Assembly (NCBI GenBank): GCA_963666755.2
Contig: CAXXGW010000008.1
Location: forward strand, 248,001-312,000
Direction: 5' to 3'
Source of the DNA: CAXXOK01 sp963666755
Lineage (GTDB): Bacteria; Bacillota; Clostridia; Christensenellales; Aristaeellaceae
DNA length: 64,000 nucleotides
Shown here: piece after piece, positions 43,615 through 52,905 of the stretch
Numbering within the stretch: position 1 is the first letter of the stretch
Layout: every line of letters begins with the position of its first letter
Made by a program: the position numbers and the translations under genes
Notes under the pieces: generated by a model
The model's database searches: none
What the model saw: only the letters and a program-made list of their open reading frames with translations
What the model was told of the DNA's origin: nothing

Positions 43615-44763
43615 ATGGTGGACGCGGCGACGATGATCGTGGGGGCGATCGCCCTGGTGGCGGTGGGCGCGGCGGTGGTGCTGGCGCTGCGCGCCCAGGG
43701 TGCGGCGGGCGCCCAGCAGGACGGGCTGGCCCGCGCCGTGGACGGCGTCGCCCAGACCCAGGCGGCACTGACCGGACGGCTGGCGCAACTGGCCGAGACC
43801 CAGGCCGCCGCCCAGGCGCAATTGTCGGAACGCATGCAGGCCCAGGAACGCGCCCTGGCCCGTGCCGTCGAGGAACGGCTGGCGGCCTTGGGCAAGCGCA
43901 TGGATGACGGCCTGCAACAGGCGTCGCAGCGCCAATCCACCACCCTGCACGATCTGCGGGAACGGCTGGCGGTGATCGATGCCGCGCAAAAGAACATCAC
44001 CGAGCTGTCGGCCCAGGTGGTGTCGCTTCAGGACATCCTGTCCAACAAACAGGCGCGCGGTGCCTTTGGCGAAATCCAGTTGAACGACATCGTCAGCACC
44101 ATGCTGCCGCCCAGCGCCTACAAGTTCCAGGCGCCGCTGGGCGACGGCCGCCGCGTCGATTGCCTGCTGGACCTGCCCAACCCGCCCGGCGCCATCGCCA
44201 TCGACGCCAAGTTTCCGCTGGAAAGCTTTCACGCCTTGCGCTCGGCCCGCGACGAGGCGGAACGCATCGCCGCCGGACGGGCCTTCGCCACGGCTATCCT
44301 CAAGCATGTGCGCGACATCGCGGAAAAATACATCGTCCCCGGCGAGACCGCCGAATCGGCGCTGATGTTCCTGCCGTCGGAAGCCATCTACGCCGAATTG
44401 CACGCCAACTTCCCCGACGTGGTGGAAAAGTCGTTCCGCGCCAAGGTGTGGATCGTGTCGCCCACCACCCTGATGGCGACGCTGAACACCGTGCGCGCCG
44501 TGCTGAAGGACGCCCGCATGCGCGAGCAGGCCGGGGTGATCCAAAAGGAAGTGCGCACCCTGCTGGACGATATCGAGCGGCTGGACAGCCGCGTCACCGC
44601 CCTGGACAAGCATTTCACCCAGGCAGCCGAGGATATCCGGCAGATCCGCATCTCCACCGACAAGGTGGTCAAGCGCGCCGACCGCATCGAGGCGGTCCAG
44701 TTGGGCGACGACCCGGCCATCGAGGAAGTGGCGCCGCCCCAGCCCAAGCTGCCGAATGCCTAG
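43615..44763 (+). CDS. rmuC: DNA recombination protein RmuC
   Basis: 382 residues. An N-terminal membrane anchor (MIVGAIALVAVGAAVVLAL) is followed by a long coiled coil rich in Gln, Ala and Glu to about residue 140. The RmuC core then follows (QARGAFGEIQLNDIVSTMLP, IAIDAKFPLESFHAL, LMFLPSEAIYAELHANFPD), which has a restriction-endonuclease-like fold. The family limits DNA rearrangement at short inverted repeats; the mechanism is not settled. The start has GAGGAG 5 bases upstream. Confidence 0.92.
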   Translation: MVDAATMIVGAIALVAVGAAVVLALRAQGAAGAQQDGLARAVDGVAQTQAALTGRLAQLAETQAAAQAQLSERMQAQERALARAVEERLAALGKRMDDGLQQASQRQSTTLHDLRERLAVIDAAQKNITELSAQVVSLQDILSNKQARGAFGEIQLNDIVSTMLPPSAYKFQAPLGDGRRVDCLLDLPNPPGAIAIDAKFPLESFHALRSARDEAERIAAGRAFATAILKHVRDIAEKYIVPGETAESALMFLPSEAIYAELHANFPDVVEKSFRAKVWIVSPTTLMATLNTVRAVLKDARMREQAGVIQKEVRTLLDDIERLDSRVTALDKHFTQAAEDIRQIRISTDKVVKRADRIEAVQLGDDPAIEEVAPPQPKLPNA

Positions 44764-44793
44764 ACCGTGATGCCCTCTGTGCATCACGGTCTA
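44761..44793 (+). terminator. Strong hairpin after rmuC
   Basis: A perfect 13-bp stem (44761-44773 with 44781-44793) with a 7-base loop begins in the rmuC stop codon. There is no close T-run (only CGTTTTCCC later), so it may stop transcription weakly or from both sides between convergent genes. A second 10-bp hairpin (44861-44885) overlaps the end of the facing kinase gene. Confidence 0.55.
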
Positions 44794-44884
44794 GGCCCCA
44801 TCGTTTTCCCTCGCCGGGCGCGGGCATCCGCCCGCTGGGCCGCGCCCGCAATGGGCGCAGGGGCGACGCGCAAGACGCGTCGCC

Positions 44885-47368
44885 CTAACCCACCGGCTGT
44901 TCCGCCTCAAGGGTGAAGCGGAACACCGTGCCGCCGCCGGGGCGCGGTTCGTGCCACAGGCGGCCGCCATGGCGTTGCACGATGCGTTTGCAGATGGCCA
45001 GACCGACACCGGTGCCGGGATAGGTTTCGGCTGAATTGAGGCGGCGGAAGATTTCGTAGATGTCCTGATCGGTATGGGCGATGCCGATGCCGTCATCGGC
45101 CACCGCGAACACCCCGCCGCTACAGGACACGGTGATGGTGGGCGGGTGGCCGGAACGGCGGAACTTGATGGCGTTGCCAATCAGGTTCTGGAACAGCTGC
45201 ATCAGTTGCACCTCGTCGGCGGTGACGCCGGGCAAGGGCTGGATATCCACCGTCGCGGCCGCCTCTTCGATGCTTTCGCGCAGATTGCTGAGCGCCAGGA
45301 CGCACACCGCCGCACTATCCACCGGGGCAAAGGGCGAGCCCTTGCCGGTAACGCGGGAATAGGTCAGCAGATCGCCGATCAGCGCATGCATGCGGCTGGC
45401 GGCGCCGACCACCAGATCGATGAATTCATCGGCCTCGGCATCGAGCTTGCCGTGATAGCGCCGCTTCAGCAATTGCGAGAACGAGGCGACGGTACGCAGC
45501 GGCTCGCGCAGGTCGTGCGACGCCACATAGGCGAAGCGCTCCAACTCGGTGTTGGCCTCGGTCAGATGGGCGACCAGACGGCGCATCTCCTCGTCATGGG
45601 CCCGCTTCTCGGTGATGTCTTCCTTGACGCCGACAAACTGCACGATGGTGCCCGAGGAATCCCGCACCGGGGCGATCACCGCCCGCTCCCAATACAGGCT
45701 GTTATCCTTGCGGCGGTTATGGAATTCGCCGCTCCACACCCCGCCGCCGGTGATGGTGCGCCACAATTCGGCGTATTCCTCGGCGCTTTTGTCGCCGCCT
45801 TGAAGCAGACGTGGATTCTGGCCCACAACCTCGTCGCGGCCATAGCCGGTATTGACCTCGAAGGCACGGTTGACGAAGCGGATGGTGCCGCCGACATCGG
45901 TCACCACCACCGCCACCGGGCTTTGCTCGACCGCCTGCAACAGCGTGCGCCGCTCGCTGTCGGCGGCGACGCGTTCGGTGATGTCCTCGACGATGCCGAT
46001 ACCGCCGGTCACAGTGCCGTCACTGTCGCGCAGCGGCGCACAGGTCATGGACACCAGCAGGTCACGCCCGCTGAGGGACGAGCGGTAAGGTCCTTCGTAG
46101 CGGCCGCGCCGCCCGTCCAGCGGCGCCCGGATAGCGGGCAGCGGCCCCTGGTCGCGGAGATTATGCATGCTCAACCCCAGCAGACGGTCGGGGGCCGAAC
46201 ACATGATGGCGGCGAAGGTGGCGTTCACATAGGTGATCACCAGATCGGAATCATAGTGGAAGATGCCGACCGGGCTGTCTTCAACCAGGGTGCGGAAGCG
46301 GGCCTCGCTTTGTTGCAGGCCCCGCCGCAGCCGCGCCATGCGCAACACCGCCAGGGTGGACAGCAACACCGCCACGCCCAGCGCCGCCATACCCCACACC
46401 AGCCCGGCGGGGATGACCGCGCCCTCGGGCCGGTACAACAGCGGCGCGACATCGAAGCCGGGCGGCAACAGCCCCGACTCGGCGAAAACCTGGGCGATGC
46501 GCCGCCAGCGTTCGGGATTCATCTCGCCCAGCGGCACCAGTTCGGGCTGCATCAGGCGTTCCATCTCTTGCGCCTCGAACAACAATTGTTCGCGGTTGCC
46601 GCCATGATGGGCCAGGATCGATTCCACCATCTCGACCGGGTGCTGCATGGCGTATTGCCAGCCGCGCAATGACGCCGCGCGCAGGGCGGCAGCCCGGTCG
46701 GGATGATCGCGCACTTCCTGTTCGGTGGTGAACAGGGTGTCGCCGTAGAAATCCACGCCCACAGCACGCGGGCTGAATGCCATATAGGGACGCCCCACCC
46801 GTTCGAAGGCGAAGGGTTCGTTGGTGCTGTAGGCCACCATCATGTCGGCCTTGCCGTCCAGCAAATCCCCGGCATTACCGCGGTTGGGCACCCGCGGCAG
46901 GGCGGCGACGTCGATGCCCGAGCGGGTCAGCATGGCCGCCACCGCCACCGACAGCGGCGCATCCATCAGCCGCTTTCCGGCCAGATCGGACAGAGACGCG
47001 ATATCCGGTTGCCGCCGGGTCAGCAGAATTTCCGGCGAATGCTGCAACACCACCGCCAGCGCCACGAACGGCCGCCCGGCGGCACGCGCCAGCACCAGAT
47101 TGGAATTGCCGATACCGTATTGGGCGCGGCCTTCGGCCACCTCAAGCTCGGCATCCACCTCGGGACCGCCTTCGCGCAGGGTGACATCCAGCCCGGCCTC
47201 GGCGTAATAGCCCTGATCCAACGCCGCGTAATAGCCCGCGAACTGAAACTGGTGCAGCCATTTCAGTTGCAGGGTCACCGCCTCGCCCGCCTGGGCCGCA
47301 GGCAGTTCCACCAACATCAAGAGCGCCCCCAGCACACATGCCGCCAGGGCGCGTTCAATCAACCCCAT
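44885..47368 (-). CDS. Sensor histidine kinase with NMT1/THI5-like periplasmic binding domain and two PAS domains
   Basis: About 827 residues. A signal peptide precedes an NMT1/THI5-like binding domain (VTLQLKWLHQFQFAGYYAAL, about 30-300), the family that binds pyrimidine/thiamine precursors and related small molecules. A membrane segment lies near 315-340. Two PAS domains follow (FRTLVEDSPVGIFHYD; LLQAVEQSPVAVVVTD), then the dimerisation helix with the phospho-accepting His in VASHDLREPLRTV. The ATPase domain has QNLIGNAIKF and DDGIGI. There is no receiver domain. Start: three ATGs lie in a row from 47377; I chose 47368, 9 bases after AAGGGG. The ligand is unknown. Confidence 0.88.
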   Translation of the reverse strand: MGLIERALAACVLGALLMLVELPAAQAGEAVTLQLKWLHQFQFAGYYAALDQGYYAEAGLDVTLREGGPEVDAELEVAEGRAQYGIGNSNLVLARAAGRPFVALAVVLQHSPEILLTRRQPDIASLSDLAGKRLMDAPLSVAVAAMLTRSGIDVAALPRVPNRGNAGDLLDGKADMMVAYSTNEPFAFERVGRPYMAFSPRAVGVDFYGDTLFTTEQEVRDHPDRAAALRAASLRGWQYAMQHPVEMVESILAHHGGNREQLLFEAQEMERLMQPELVPLGEMNPERWRRIAQVFAESGLLPPGFDVAPLLYRPEGAVIPAGLVWGMAALGVAVLLSTLAVLRMARLRRGLQQSEARFRTLVEDSPVGIFHYDSDLVITYVNATFAAIMCSAPDRLLGLSMHNLRDQGPLPAIRAPLDGRRGRYEGPYRSSLSGRDLLVSMTCAPLRDSDGTVTGGIGIVEDITERVAADSERRTLLQAVEQSPVAVVVTDVGGTIRFVNRAFEVNTGYGRDEVVGQNPRLLQGGDKSAEEYAELWRTITGGGVWSGEFHNRRKDNSLYWERAVIAPVRDSSGTIVQFVGVKEDITEKRAHDEEMRRLVAHLTEANTELERFAYVASHDLREPLRTVASFSQLLKRRYHGKLDAEADEFIDLVVGAASRMHALIGDLLTYSRVTGKGSPFAPVDSAAVCVLALSNLRESIEEAAATVDIQPLPGVTADEVQLMQLFQNLIGNAIKFRRSGHPPTITVSCSGGVFAVADDGIGIAHTDQDIYEIFRRLNSAETYPGTGVGLAICKRIVQRHGGRLWHEPRPGGGTVFRFTLEAEQPVG

Positions 47369-47422
47369 ACCCATCATCCCCTTGCGGGTCGGCCAACGCC
47401 GCAGCGTCGGCCGTCATCCCCG

Positions 47423-47746
47423 TCAGAACAGCTTTTCGCAGGCCTCGGCGGCCTTGCGGCAAGCCTTGGCGGTCTGGCCCAGTCGCAGATCCTTGTCGGC
47501 GTGCTGATCGCAGGCCTCGGCGCACCGCAGCGCGATCTCGGCCGTCACCTTGGCCACCAGATGATGCTGGCGCGAACTGCGCAACAGAAAATCGCTGGCG
47601 GTTTCGGTGATGTCGGCGGTATCCAGCAACAGCTGCACCAATTCCCATTCCGCACCGACACCGCTTTGCTGCATGCAGTGGATCGCGGCTTCGGTGCACA
47701 GGCGGTGCGCGCCGTCGCACGCATCGATGCAAGGCTTGAACGCCAT
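47423..47746 (-). CDS. Cys-rich four-helix protein, copper-storage (Csp / DUF326) type
   Basis: 107 residues with Cys at 6, 10, 17, 24 and four more in the second half, spaced by three to seven residues along predicted helices (CIDACDGAHRLCTEAAIHC; CAEACDQHADKDLR; CRKAAEACEKLF). That is the pattern of four-helix copper-binding proteins of the Csp3/DUF326 group. No signal peptide, so it would act in the cytoplasm. Family knowledge: the Cys line the bundle core and bind Cu(I). It lies between the two kinase genes, just ahead of the NMT1 kinase on the same strand. The start has GGAGGG 5 bases upstream. Confidence 0.8.
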   Translation of the reverse strand: MAFKPCIDACDGAHRLCTEAAIHCMQQSGVGAEWELVQLLLDTADITETASDFLLRSSRQHHLVAKVTAEIALRCAEACDQHADKDLRLGQTAKACRKAAEACEKLF

Positions 47747-48019
47747 TTCATCCCTCCCTCAGGATTGTTTCCCGAAAAGGCTACGCCCCTGGCGGCGGGC
47801 GTCAACGGCCAAGGCATGACGATGCCGTGACCATCGCCGCCCTGCCCTCGGGAAACCGCTGTCAAGCGGCATCATCACGGACCGGCAATGCCGCCGCACG
47901 GCGCGGTTTACAAAGCATTCGCAAAATTTTTCCCATCCGTTGCAAGTGGCGCTGATTCCCGTTCAGAGGCGTGTGCTATACGAAGGTTTGTGGGGGAAAC
48001 GGATTTCGGAACAAAAACC

Positions 48020-50554
48020 GTGGACGGGATCAAGTCACTTGGCATCCGGGCAAAGCTGATCATCATCTTCGTGGTGATCAAGGTCATCCCGCTGGTGGCG
48101 CTGGCCCTGTTCGCCTGGAAAGGCCAGGTCTGGCTGGCCGAGCGGGTGTCCGAGAACGTGGTGCGCATGACCCAGACCATGCGCGAGACGGTGGACGAGG
48201 TCGCCAACAGCACCACCCGCGCCGCCACCAAGGCGCTGGACGATTCCGCCCGCGAATCCCTGGAACGGCTGACCACCGACACCGCCCGCAACGTGGCGGC
48301 GTTCCTGTATGACCGCGATTCCGACATCCGCTCGGCCGCGCTGCTGGAGCCGAACGAGGATGCCTATCGCCGGTTCCTGAGCCAGCGCACCCGCAAGATC
48401 GAACGGGCACATCCCTGGGTACTGTCGCCCGACGGCAGCCAATGGGTGCCGGGCCCCGAGGCGGTGCCGCAATACGACCGCCCGCAGATGCAATCGTCCA
48501 ACGAGGAAAACGCCCGCAACTTCAACTACCGCCAGGCGGATCAGGCTGCGGTGCTGGAGGAGCGCCCGCTGTTCCTGGAAATGACCTTCATCGGTCTGGA
48601 CGGGCGCGAAAAGATCAAGGTGACCAATTCGCCGCTGATGGCGCACGACCTGCGCGACGTGTCGCGGCACGAGAACACCTTCGTCAAGGCCGAGACCTAT
48701 TTCCCGGCGCTGAAGACGCTGAAGCCCGGCGACATCCATGTGTCCGACGTGATCGGCGCCTATGTGGGCTCACGCGTTATCGGCCCCTACACCCCGGCGG
48801 CGGCGGAAAAGCGCGGCATGGCGTTCGAGCCGGAAAAGGCCGCCTATGCCGGGACCGAGAACCCGGTCGGCCAGCGCTTCCGCGGCATCGTGCGCTGGGC
48901 CATGCCGGTGGTGCGCAACAATCAGGTGACCGGCTGGGTGACCCTGGCGCTGGACCATGACCACATCATGGAAATCACCGACCACATCATGCCCACCGCC
49001 GACCGCTATTCGCCCATCGCCGATGCGCGGGCGGGCAATTACGCTTTCATCTGGGATTACAAGGGCCGCTCCATCGCCCATCCCCGCCATTATTTCCTGA
49101 CCGGCTACGATCCCGAGACCGGCGAGCCCGCCACGCCGTGGATGGACCAGGATCTGTATGACCAGTGGCAGAAAAGCGGCAAAGCGGCCTGGGACTTCCT
49201 GGCCGAAATGCCGCCCTTCCACGAGCAATCCCTGAAGAAGAAGGGCGCCGCCGCGCAGATCAAGGCCGGGCAGTTGGGCATGGATTGCCGCTATCTGAAC
49301 CATGCGCCGCAATGCACCGGCTGGATGGACCTGACCCGCGACGGCGGCTCGGGCTCGTTCGAGATTTTCTGGTCCGGCCTGTGGAAACTGACCACCGCCG
49401 CCGCCATTCCCTATTACACCGGCCCCTACGGCAACAGCCCGCGCGGCTTCGGCTTCGTCACCATCGGCGCCAACGTGGACGATTTCCATCGCGCTGCCAC
49501 CGAATCGCGCGAATACGCCGATCAGGTGGTGATGCAGCGCGACATGGAATTGCAGGGGCACCTGGACGGCGTCATGTCCATGATCGTCGATCAGGTCGAG
49601 CGCATGGCCCGCGACCTGACGGTGTCCACCGTGCTGATGGTCGTGCTGGTGATCCTGGTGGCGGTGTGGATGGCGTCGTTCCTGACCCGCCGCATCACCG
49701 CCGTCATCACCTCGATCCGCCTGTTCGAGGACGGCGATCTGGACCACCGCCTGCCAGCGCAAGGCAATGACGAGATGGCGCGGCTGGCCGCATCCTTCAA
49801 CGAAATGGCCGACCGCGTGCGCGAGTCCTTCGGCCGCCTGACCGAGGCCCGCGTCAACGCCGAGGAAGCCAGCCGCATGAAAAGCGAATTCCTGGCCAGC
49901 ATGAGCCATGAATTGCGCACGCCCCTGAACGGCATCATCGGTTTCGCCGAATTGCTGCGCGACGAGGCCCATGACGACGAGGCGCGCGAGAACGCCGAGA
50001 TCATCGAACGCAGCAGCCGCCATCTGCTGGAGCTGGTGAATTCCATTTTGGACATCGCCAAGATCGAAGCGGGCGAGATGGTGCTGGCGCGCAAGCCGGT
50101 GGACCCGCGCAAGGTGGCGGCCGAAGTGGCGGCGGTGCATCAGGCGACAGCAGCGGCCAAGGGATTGGGCTTCGTCCTGGCTATGGCCGACGACCTGCCC
50201 GAGACGCTGACCGCCGACCCCACCCGCCTGCGCCAGATTCTGCACAATCTGCTGAACAACGCGGTCAAGTTCACCGAAAAGGGTGAAGTGGAGCTGCGCA
50301 TCGAGCGGGTCGGCCAGCGGGTGGCATTCCATGTGCGCGATACCGGCCCCGGCATTCCTGACGACATGCAGGACAAGATCTTCGAAAAGTTCCGTCAGGT
50401 GGATGCGTTCCTCACCCGATCGCATGGCGGCACCGGTCTGGGCTTGACCTTGGCCCGTCACTTGGTGGAACTGATGGGGGGCACCATGGATTTGCAATCC
50501 AAGGTGGGAGAGGGCAGCACGTTCACGTTCACCCTGCCGCTGTCGGCCGGGTGA
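48020..50554 (+). CDS. Membrane sensor histidine kinase with large extracytoplasmic domain
   Basis: About 844 residues. A first membrane helix (LIIIFVVIKVIPLVALALFA) and a second near residue 540 (VSTVLMVVLVILVAVWMASF) enclose a Cache-like periplasmic domain of about 510 residues. HAMP follows (LFEDGDLDHRLPAQGNDEMA), then the dimerisation domain with the phospho-His in SMSHELRTPLNGIIGF (near 630). The ATPase domain has LHNLLNNAVKFT, DTGPGIPD and GGTGLGLTLARHLVELMGG. The start is unsure: GTG at 48020 begins just before the first helix; the frame is open from 47888. It is followed by a receiver, a Cache protein and another receiver, with which it probably works. Confidence 0.87.
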   Translation: MDGIKSLGIRAKLIIIFVVIKVIPLVALALFAWKGQVWLAERVSENVVRMTQTMRETVDEVANSTTRAATKALDDSARESLERLTTDTARNVAAFLYDRDSDIRSAALLEPNEDAYRRFLSQRTRKIERAHPWVLSPDGSQWVPGPEAVPQYDRPQMQSSNEENARNFNYRQADQAAVLEERPLFLEMTFIGLDGREKIKVTNSPLMAHDLRDVSRHENTFVKAETYFPALKTLKPGDIHVSDVIGAYVGSRVIGPYTPAAAEKRGMAFEPEKAAYAGTENPVGQRFRGIVRWAMPVVRNNQVTGWVTLALDHDHIMEITDHIMPTADRYSPIADARAGNYAFIWDYKGRSIAHPRHYFLTGYDPETGEPATPWMDQDLYDQWQKSGKAAWDFLAEMPPFHEQSLKKKGAAAQIKAGQLGMDCRYLNHAPQCTGWMDLTRDGGSGSFEIFWSGLWKLTTAAAIPYYTGPYGNSPRGFGFVTIGANVDDFHRAATESREYADQVVMQRDMELQGHLDGVMSMIVDQVERMARDLTVSTVLMVVLVILVAVWMASFLTRRITAVITSIRLFEDGDLDHRLPAQGNDEMARLAASFNEMADRVRESFGRLTEARVNAEEASRMKSEFLASMSHELRTPLNGIIGFAELLRDEAHDDEARENAEIIERSSRHLLELVNSILDIAKIEAGEMVLARKPVDPRKVAAEVAAVHQATAAAKGLGFVLAMADDLPETLTADPTRLRQILHNLLNNAVKFTEKGEVELRIERVGQRVAFHVRDTGPGIPDDMQDKIFEKFRQVDAFLTRSHGGTGLGLTLARHLVELMGGTMDLQSKVGEGSTFTFTLPLSAG

Positions 50555-50570
50555 GGGGAAGGGGAAAGCC

Positions 50571-50951
50571 ATGAGATCGGCACTGGTGGTCGACGACAAC
50601 GAGGTCAACCGCATCCTGGTCAGCCGTTTCCTGACCAAGATGGGCTGGCAGGTGGCCAACGCCGAGGACGGCGATCAGGCCCTGGCATGGATGGCCGGCA
50701 ATGCCGCCGAGCTGATCCTGCTGGACATCTCCATGCCCACCATCAGCGGTGACGAAGTTTGCCGCAAGGCGCGGGCGGAAGGGTTGGACAAGGGCGCCAA
50801 GCTGGTGGCCTACACCGCCCACGCCATGCCCGAGGAGCGCGAGCAATTCCTGGCCTGCGGCTTCGACGCCATCCTGGTCAAGCCGGTGTCCCGGCAGGCC
50901 GTGGCCGAATTGCTGGTGGATCTGGGCCTGGGCGAACAGGGAGCGGCATGA
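50571..50951 (+). CDS. Single-domain response regulator
   Basis: 126 residues, receiver domain only. The acidic pair (VVDDNEVNRIL), the phospho-acceptor Asp52 in LILLDISMP, Thr in VAYTAHAMPEE and Lys in ILVKPVSRQA are all present. It resembles receivers usually attached to hybrid kinases. It follows the kinase gene by 16 bases and overlaps the next start by a few bases. With no output domain it may shuttle phosphate or act by protein contact. Confidence 0.92.
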   Translation: MRSALVVDDNEVNRILVSRFLTKMGWQVANAEDGDQALAWMAGNAAELILLDISMPTISGDEVCRKARAEGLDKGAKLVAYTAHAMPEEREQFLACGFDAILVKPVSRQAVAELLVDLGLGEQGAA

Positions 50952-51427
50952 TGAACCGACGCGGAATACTGGCCTTGGCCCCAGGCGCACTGCTGGCGGG
51001 CGCGCTGCTGGCGGGCGCGTTGCCTGCGGCCGCCGTCGAGAAACCCACCGGCGATCAGGTCAGGGACCTGACGCTGGAAGCCGCCACGCTGCTGCAAAAC
51101 CGCGACCTGGAACAGGCGCGCCGCACCTTCCACGGCGACGGCCCCTTCCGCTTTGGCGAAATCTACGTCAACGTCATCGACGGCAACGGCACCTGGCTGG
51201 TCTATCCGCCCAATCCCAAGCACGAAGGCAAGTCGGTGCTGAACGTGCGCGACGCCGACGGCAAGCTGCTGGTGCAGGACATCATCCGCACGGCCCGCGA
51301 CAAGGGCGAGGGCTGGGTGGAATACCGCTGGCTCAATCCGGTCAGCAACCGCATCGAACCCAAACTGACCTATGTGAAACAGGTGCCGGGCAAAGACATG
51401 ATCGTCTATGTCGGCATGTATCGATAA
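50951..51427 (+). CDS. Secreted single Cache-domain protein
   Basis: 158 residues. A signal peptide (MNRRGILALAPGALLAGALL) is followed by one Cache domain (YVNVIDGNGTWLVYPPNPKH, GWVEYRWLNPVSNRIEPKLT, MIVYVGMYR). The family binds small ligands in the periplasm, usually as part of a receptor; here it is free. I chose the second of two adjacent ATGs (50948 and 50951), 7 bases after GGAG. Its place between two receiver genes behind a kinase suggests it presents a ligand to that kinase (inference). Confidence 0.82.
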   Translation: MNRRGILALAPGALLAGALLAGALPAAAVEKPTGDQVRDLTLEAATLLQNRDLEQARRTFHGDGPFRFGEIYVNVIDGNGTWLVYPPNPKHEGKSVLNVRDADGKLLVQDIIRTARDKGEGWVEYRWLNPVSNRIEPKLTYVKQVPGKDMIVYVGMYR

Positions 51428-51438
51428 GGAGGCGACCG

Positions 51439-51852
51439 ATGAGCGAGCATCCCGGCCTCGGCGAGTGGATCGCCGGCAAGAAGTTCCTGGTGGTGGAAGA
51501 CGTGGACACCTCGCGCATGCTGGTGTCCGGCCTGCTGCGCGGCCTGGGCGTCCATTGGGTGACCACCGCCGTCAATGGCGAGGACGCGCTGGAGAAGATC
51601 GAGAAGCGCGGTGTTCCCGACATCATCATCTGCGATTGGGTGATGCCCGGCATGGACGGGCTGGCGCTGCTGAGCGTGGTCAAGGAACTGCACCCCGCAG
51701 TGCGGTTCGTCATGCTGACCGGCCAGACCGACGCCGAGCATGTGCGCCAGGCCGCCTATCTGAAGGTGGACGGTTATGTGGCCAAGCCGTTCTCGCGCCA
51801 GGCCCTGGTGGATACGTTGACCAAGCTGATGCAAAAGGAACAGGGGGCCTAA
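51439..51852 (+). CDS. Single-domain response regulator (CheY-like)
   Basis: 137 residues. The receiver motifs are FLVVEDVDTSR, the phospho-acceptor Asp66 in IIICDWVMPGMDG, Thr in VMLTGQTDAEH and Lys in YVAKPFSRQAL. The ribosome site AAGGAGG is close to perfect, 6 bases before the ATG. It ends the kinase-receiver-Cache-receiver unit and its stop lies inside a terminator stem. It resembles chemotaxis-type receivers more than the other receiver here. Confidence 0.92.
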   Translation: MSEHPGLGEWIAGKKFLVVEDVDTSRMLVSGLLRGLGVHWVTTAVNGEDALEKIEKRGVPDIIICDWVMPGMDGLALLSVVKELHPAVRFVMLTGQTDAEHVRQAAYLKVDGYVAKPFSRQALVDTLTKLMQKEQGA

Positions 51853-51869
51853 GGCCCCCTGGTCTTTTT
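51841..51869 (+). terminator. Rho-independent terminator of the kinase-receiver operon
   Basis: CAGGGGGCC and GGCCCCCTG form a 9-bp stem with a three-base loop made by the stop codon, followed by GTCTTTTTC. A second perfect 11-bp hairpin (51878-51901) without a T-run lies between this and the end of thyX. Confidence 0.85.
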
Positions 51870-51923
51870 CTCACACCACCCGGTCAATGAATTGACCGGG
51901 TGTGTTGTCCCTCGCCACCGGGC

Positions 51924-52868
51924 TTACACCCCGAAGCGCGTCTGGAACTCGCGGATTTCGCGCTTGGTCATGCCGTAGGCCTCGCCGTCGGTCACGCTGG
52001 CCTTGCCCGCCAGCATGTCGCGCAGCAGGGCGATTTCCATGCGGCTGACGCGGGCGGCATCCAGCTGGTAATCGCGGAACGCCTCGGTGGTCACCGGCAC
52101 CCAATCGGCCATGATTTCCAGAATCTTGTCGGCGAAGACGCGGATTTCATACTGGGCGTGCACGTCGGCGCGCAGGCGCAGGAAGTGCATCAGATTGTGC
52201 AGGTTGGTCTGCCAGTACATCTGGGTATAGGCCGACACCGGCAGGCCGATGCGGGCCAGTTCGCGGGCGATGCCGATGCCGTCCTCTTCCAGGGCCTTGC
52301 CCTCTTCGTCGGCATTCAGCAGCTTGTGATAGGTGTCGAAGCTGCGCACCGCGTCCTCGCGCAACAGCCGCAGCACCTCGGCCGCCTGCTCCGGGGTCAG
52401 GGTATCGCCACGGCCCTGCTTGTTGTCCTTGGACTGCACCGCCAGCTGCGCCGGATCGGGCATGTAGAACTCGTCGGGCATGATGGAATAGCGCGCCGAG
52501 TATTCGTTCAGGCTGGCAGTGCGGTGGCGCACCCACTGGCGCATGACGAAGATCGGCAGCTTGACGTGCAGCTTGATGACGCAGCCCTCGAACGGGCTGG
52601 TGTGCAGGTGACGCATCAGATAGCGCAGCAGGGCGCGGTCGTCGGCCAGGCTCTTGGTGCCCTTGCCATAGCTCATGCGGGCCATCTGCAAGACCGAGAC
52701 ATCGTCGCCCATGTAGTCCTTGACGGCGATGAAGCCGTGGTCGAGGACCGGGTGATAGACATTGAGGTGCTTTTCCATGCCATCGGCCACCGGGCGGAAG
52801 GTGGCGGCCTGCTCGCGCACCGGCGCGTCGGCGGAGATGGGTTCGGGGCGGTCTTGGTCGGCGGCCAT
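51924..52868 (-). CDS. thyX: Flavin-dependent thymidylate synthase
   Basis: 314 residues. The ThyX signature is intact in RQWVRHRTASLNEYSARYS (near residue 130), with the fold's later AYTQMYWQTNLHNLMHFLRL segment. It makes dTMP from dUMP using methylene-tetrahydrofolate and reduced FAD. The start at 52868 (MAADQDRPEP) has AGGTGA about 7 bases upstream. It stands downstream of the RatA-like and cNMP-binding genes on the same strand. Confidence 0.96.
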   Translation of the reverse strand: MAADQDRPEPISADAPVREQAATFRPVADGMEKHLNVYHPVLDHGFIAVKDYMGDDVSVLQMARMSYGKGTKSLADDRALLRYLMRHLHTSPFEGCVIKLHVKLPIFVMRQWVRHRTASLNEYSARYSIMPDEFYMPDPAQLAVQSKDNKQGRGDTLTPEQAAEVLRLLREDAVRSFDTYHKLLNADEEGKALEEDGIGIARELARIGLPVSAYTQMYWQTNLHNLMHFLRLRADVHAQYEIRVFADKILEIMADWVPVTTEAFRDYQLDAARVSRMEIALLRDMLAGKASVTDGEAYGMTKREIREFQTRFGV

Positions 52869-52905
52869 GGGAATCACCTGATGCGGAAAGTTCGCGCGGC
52901 TTATA

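Noticed and set aside
44761..44885. Two hairpins between rmuC and the kinase gene as an attachment site or repeat element
   Set aside because: They are simple perfect hairpins at gene ends, with no tRNA, integrase or direct repeats nearby.
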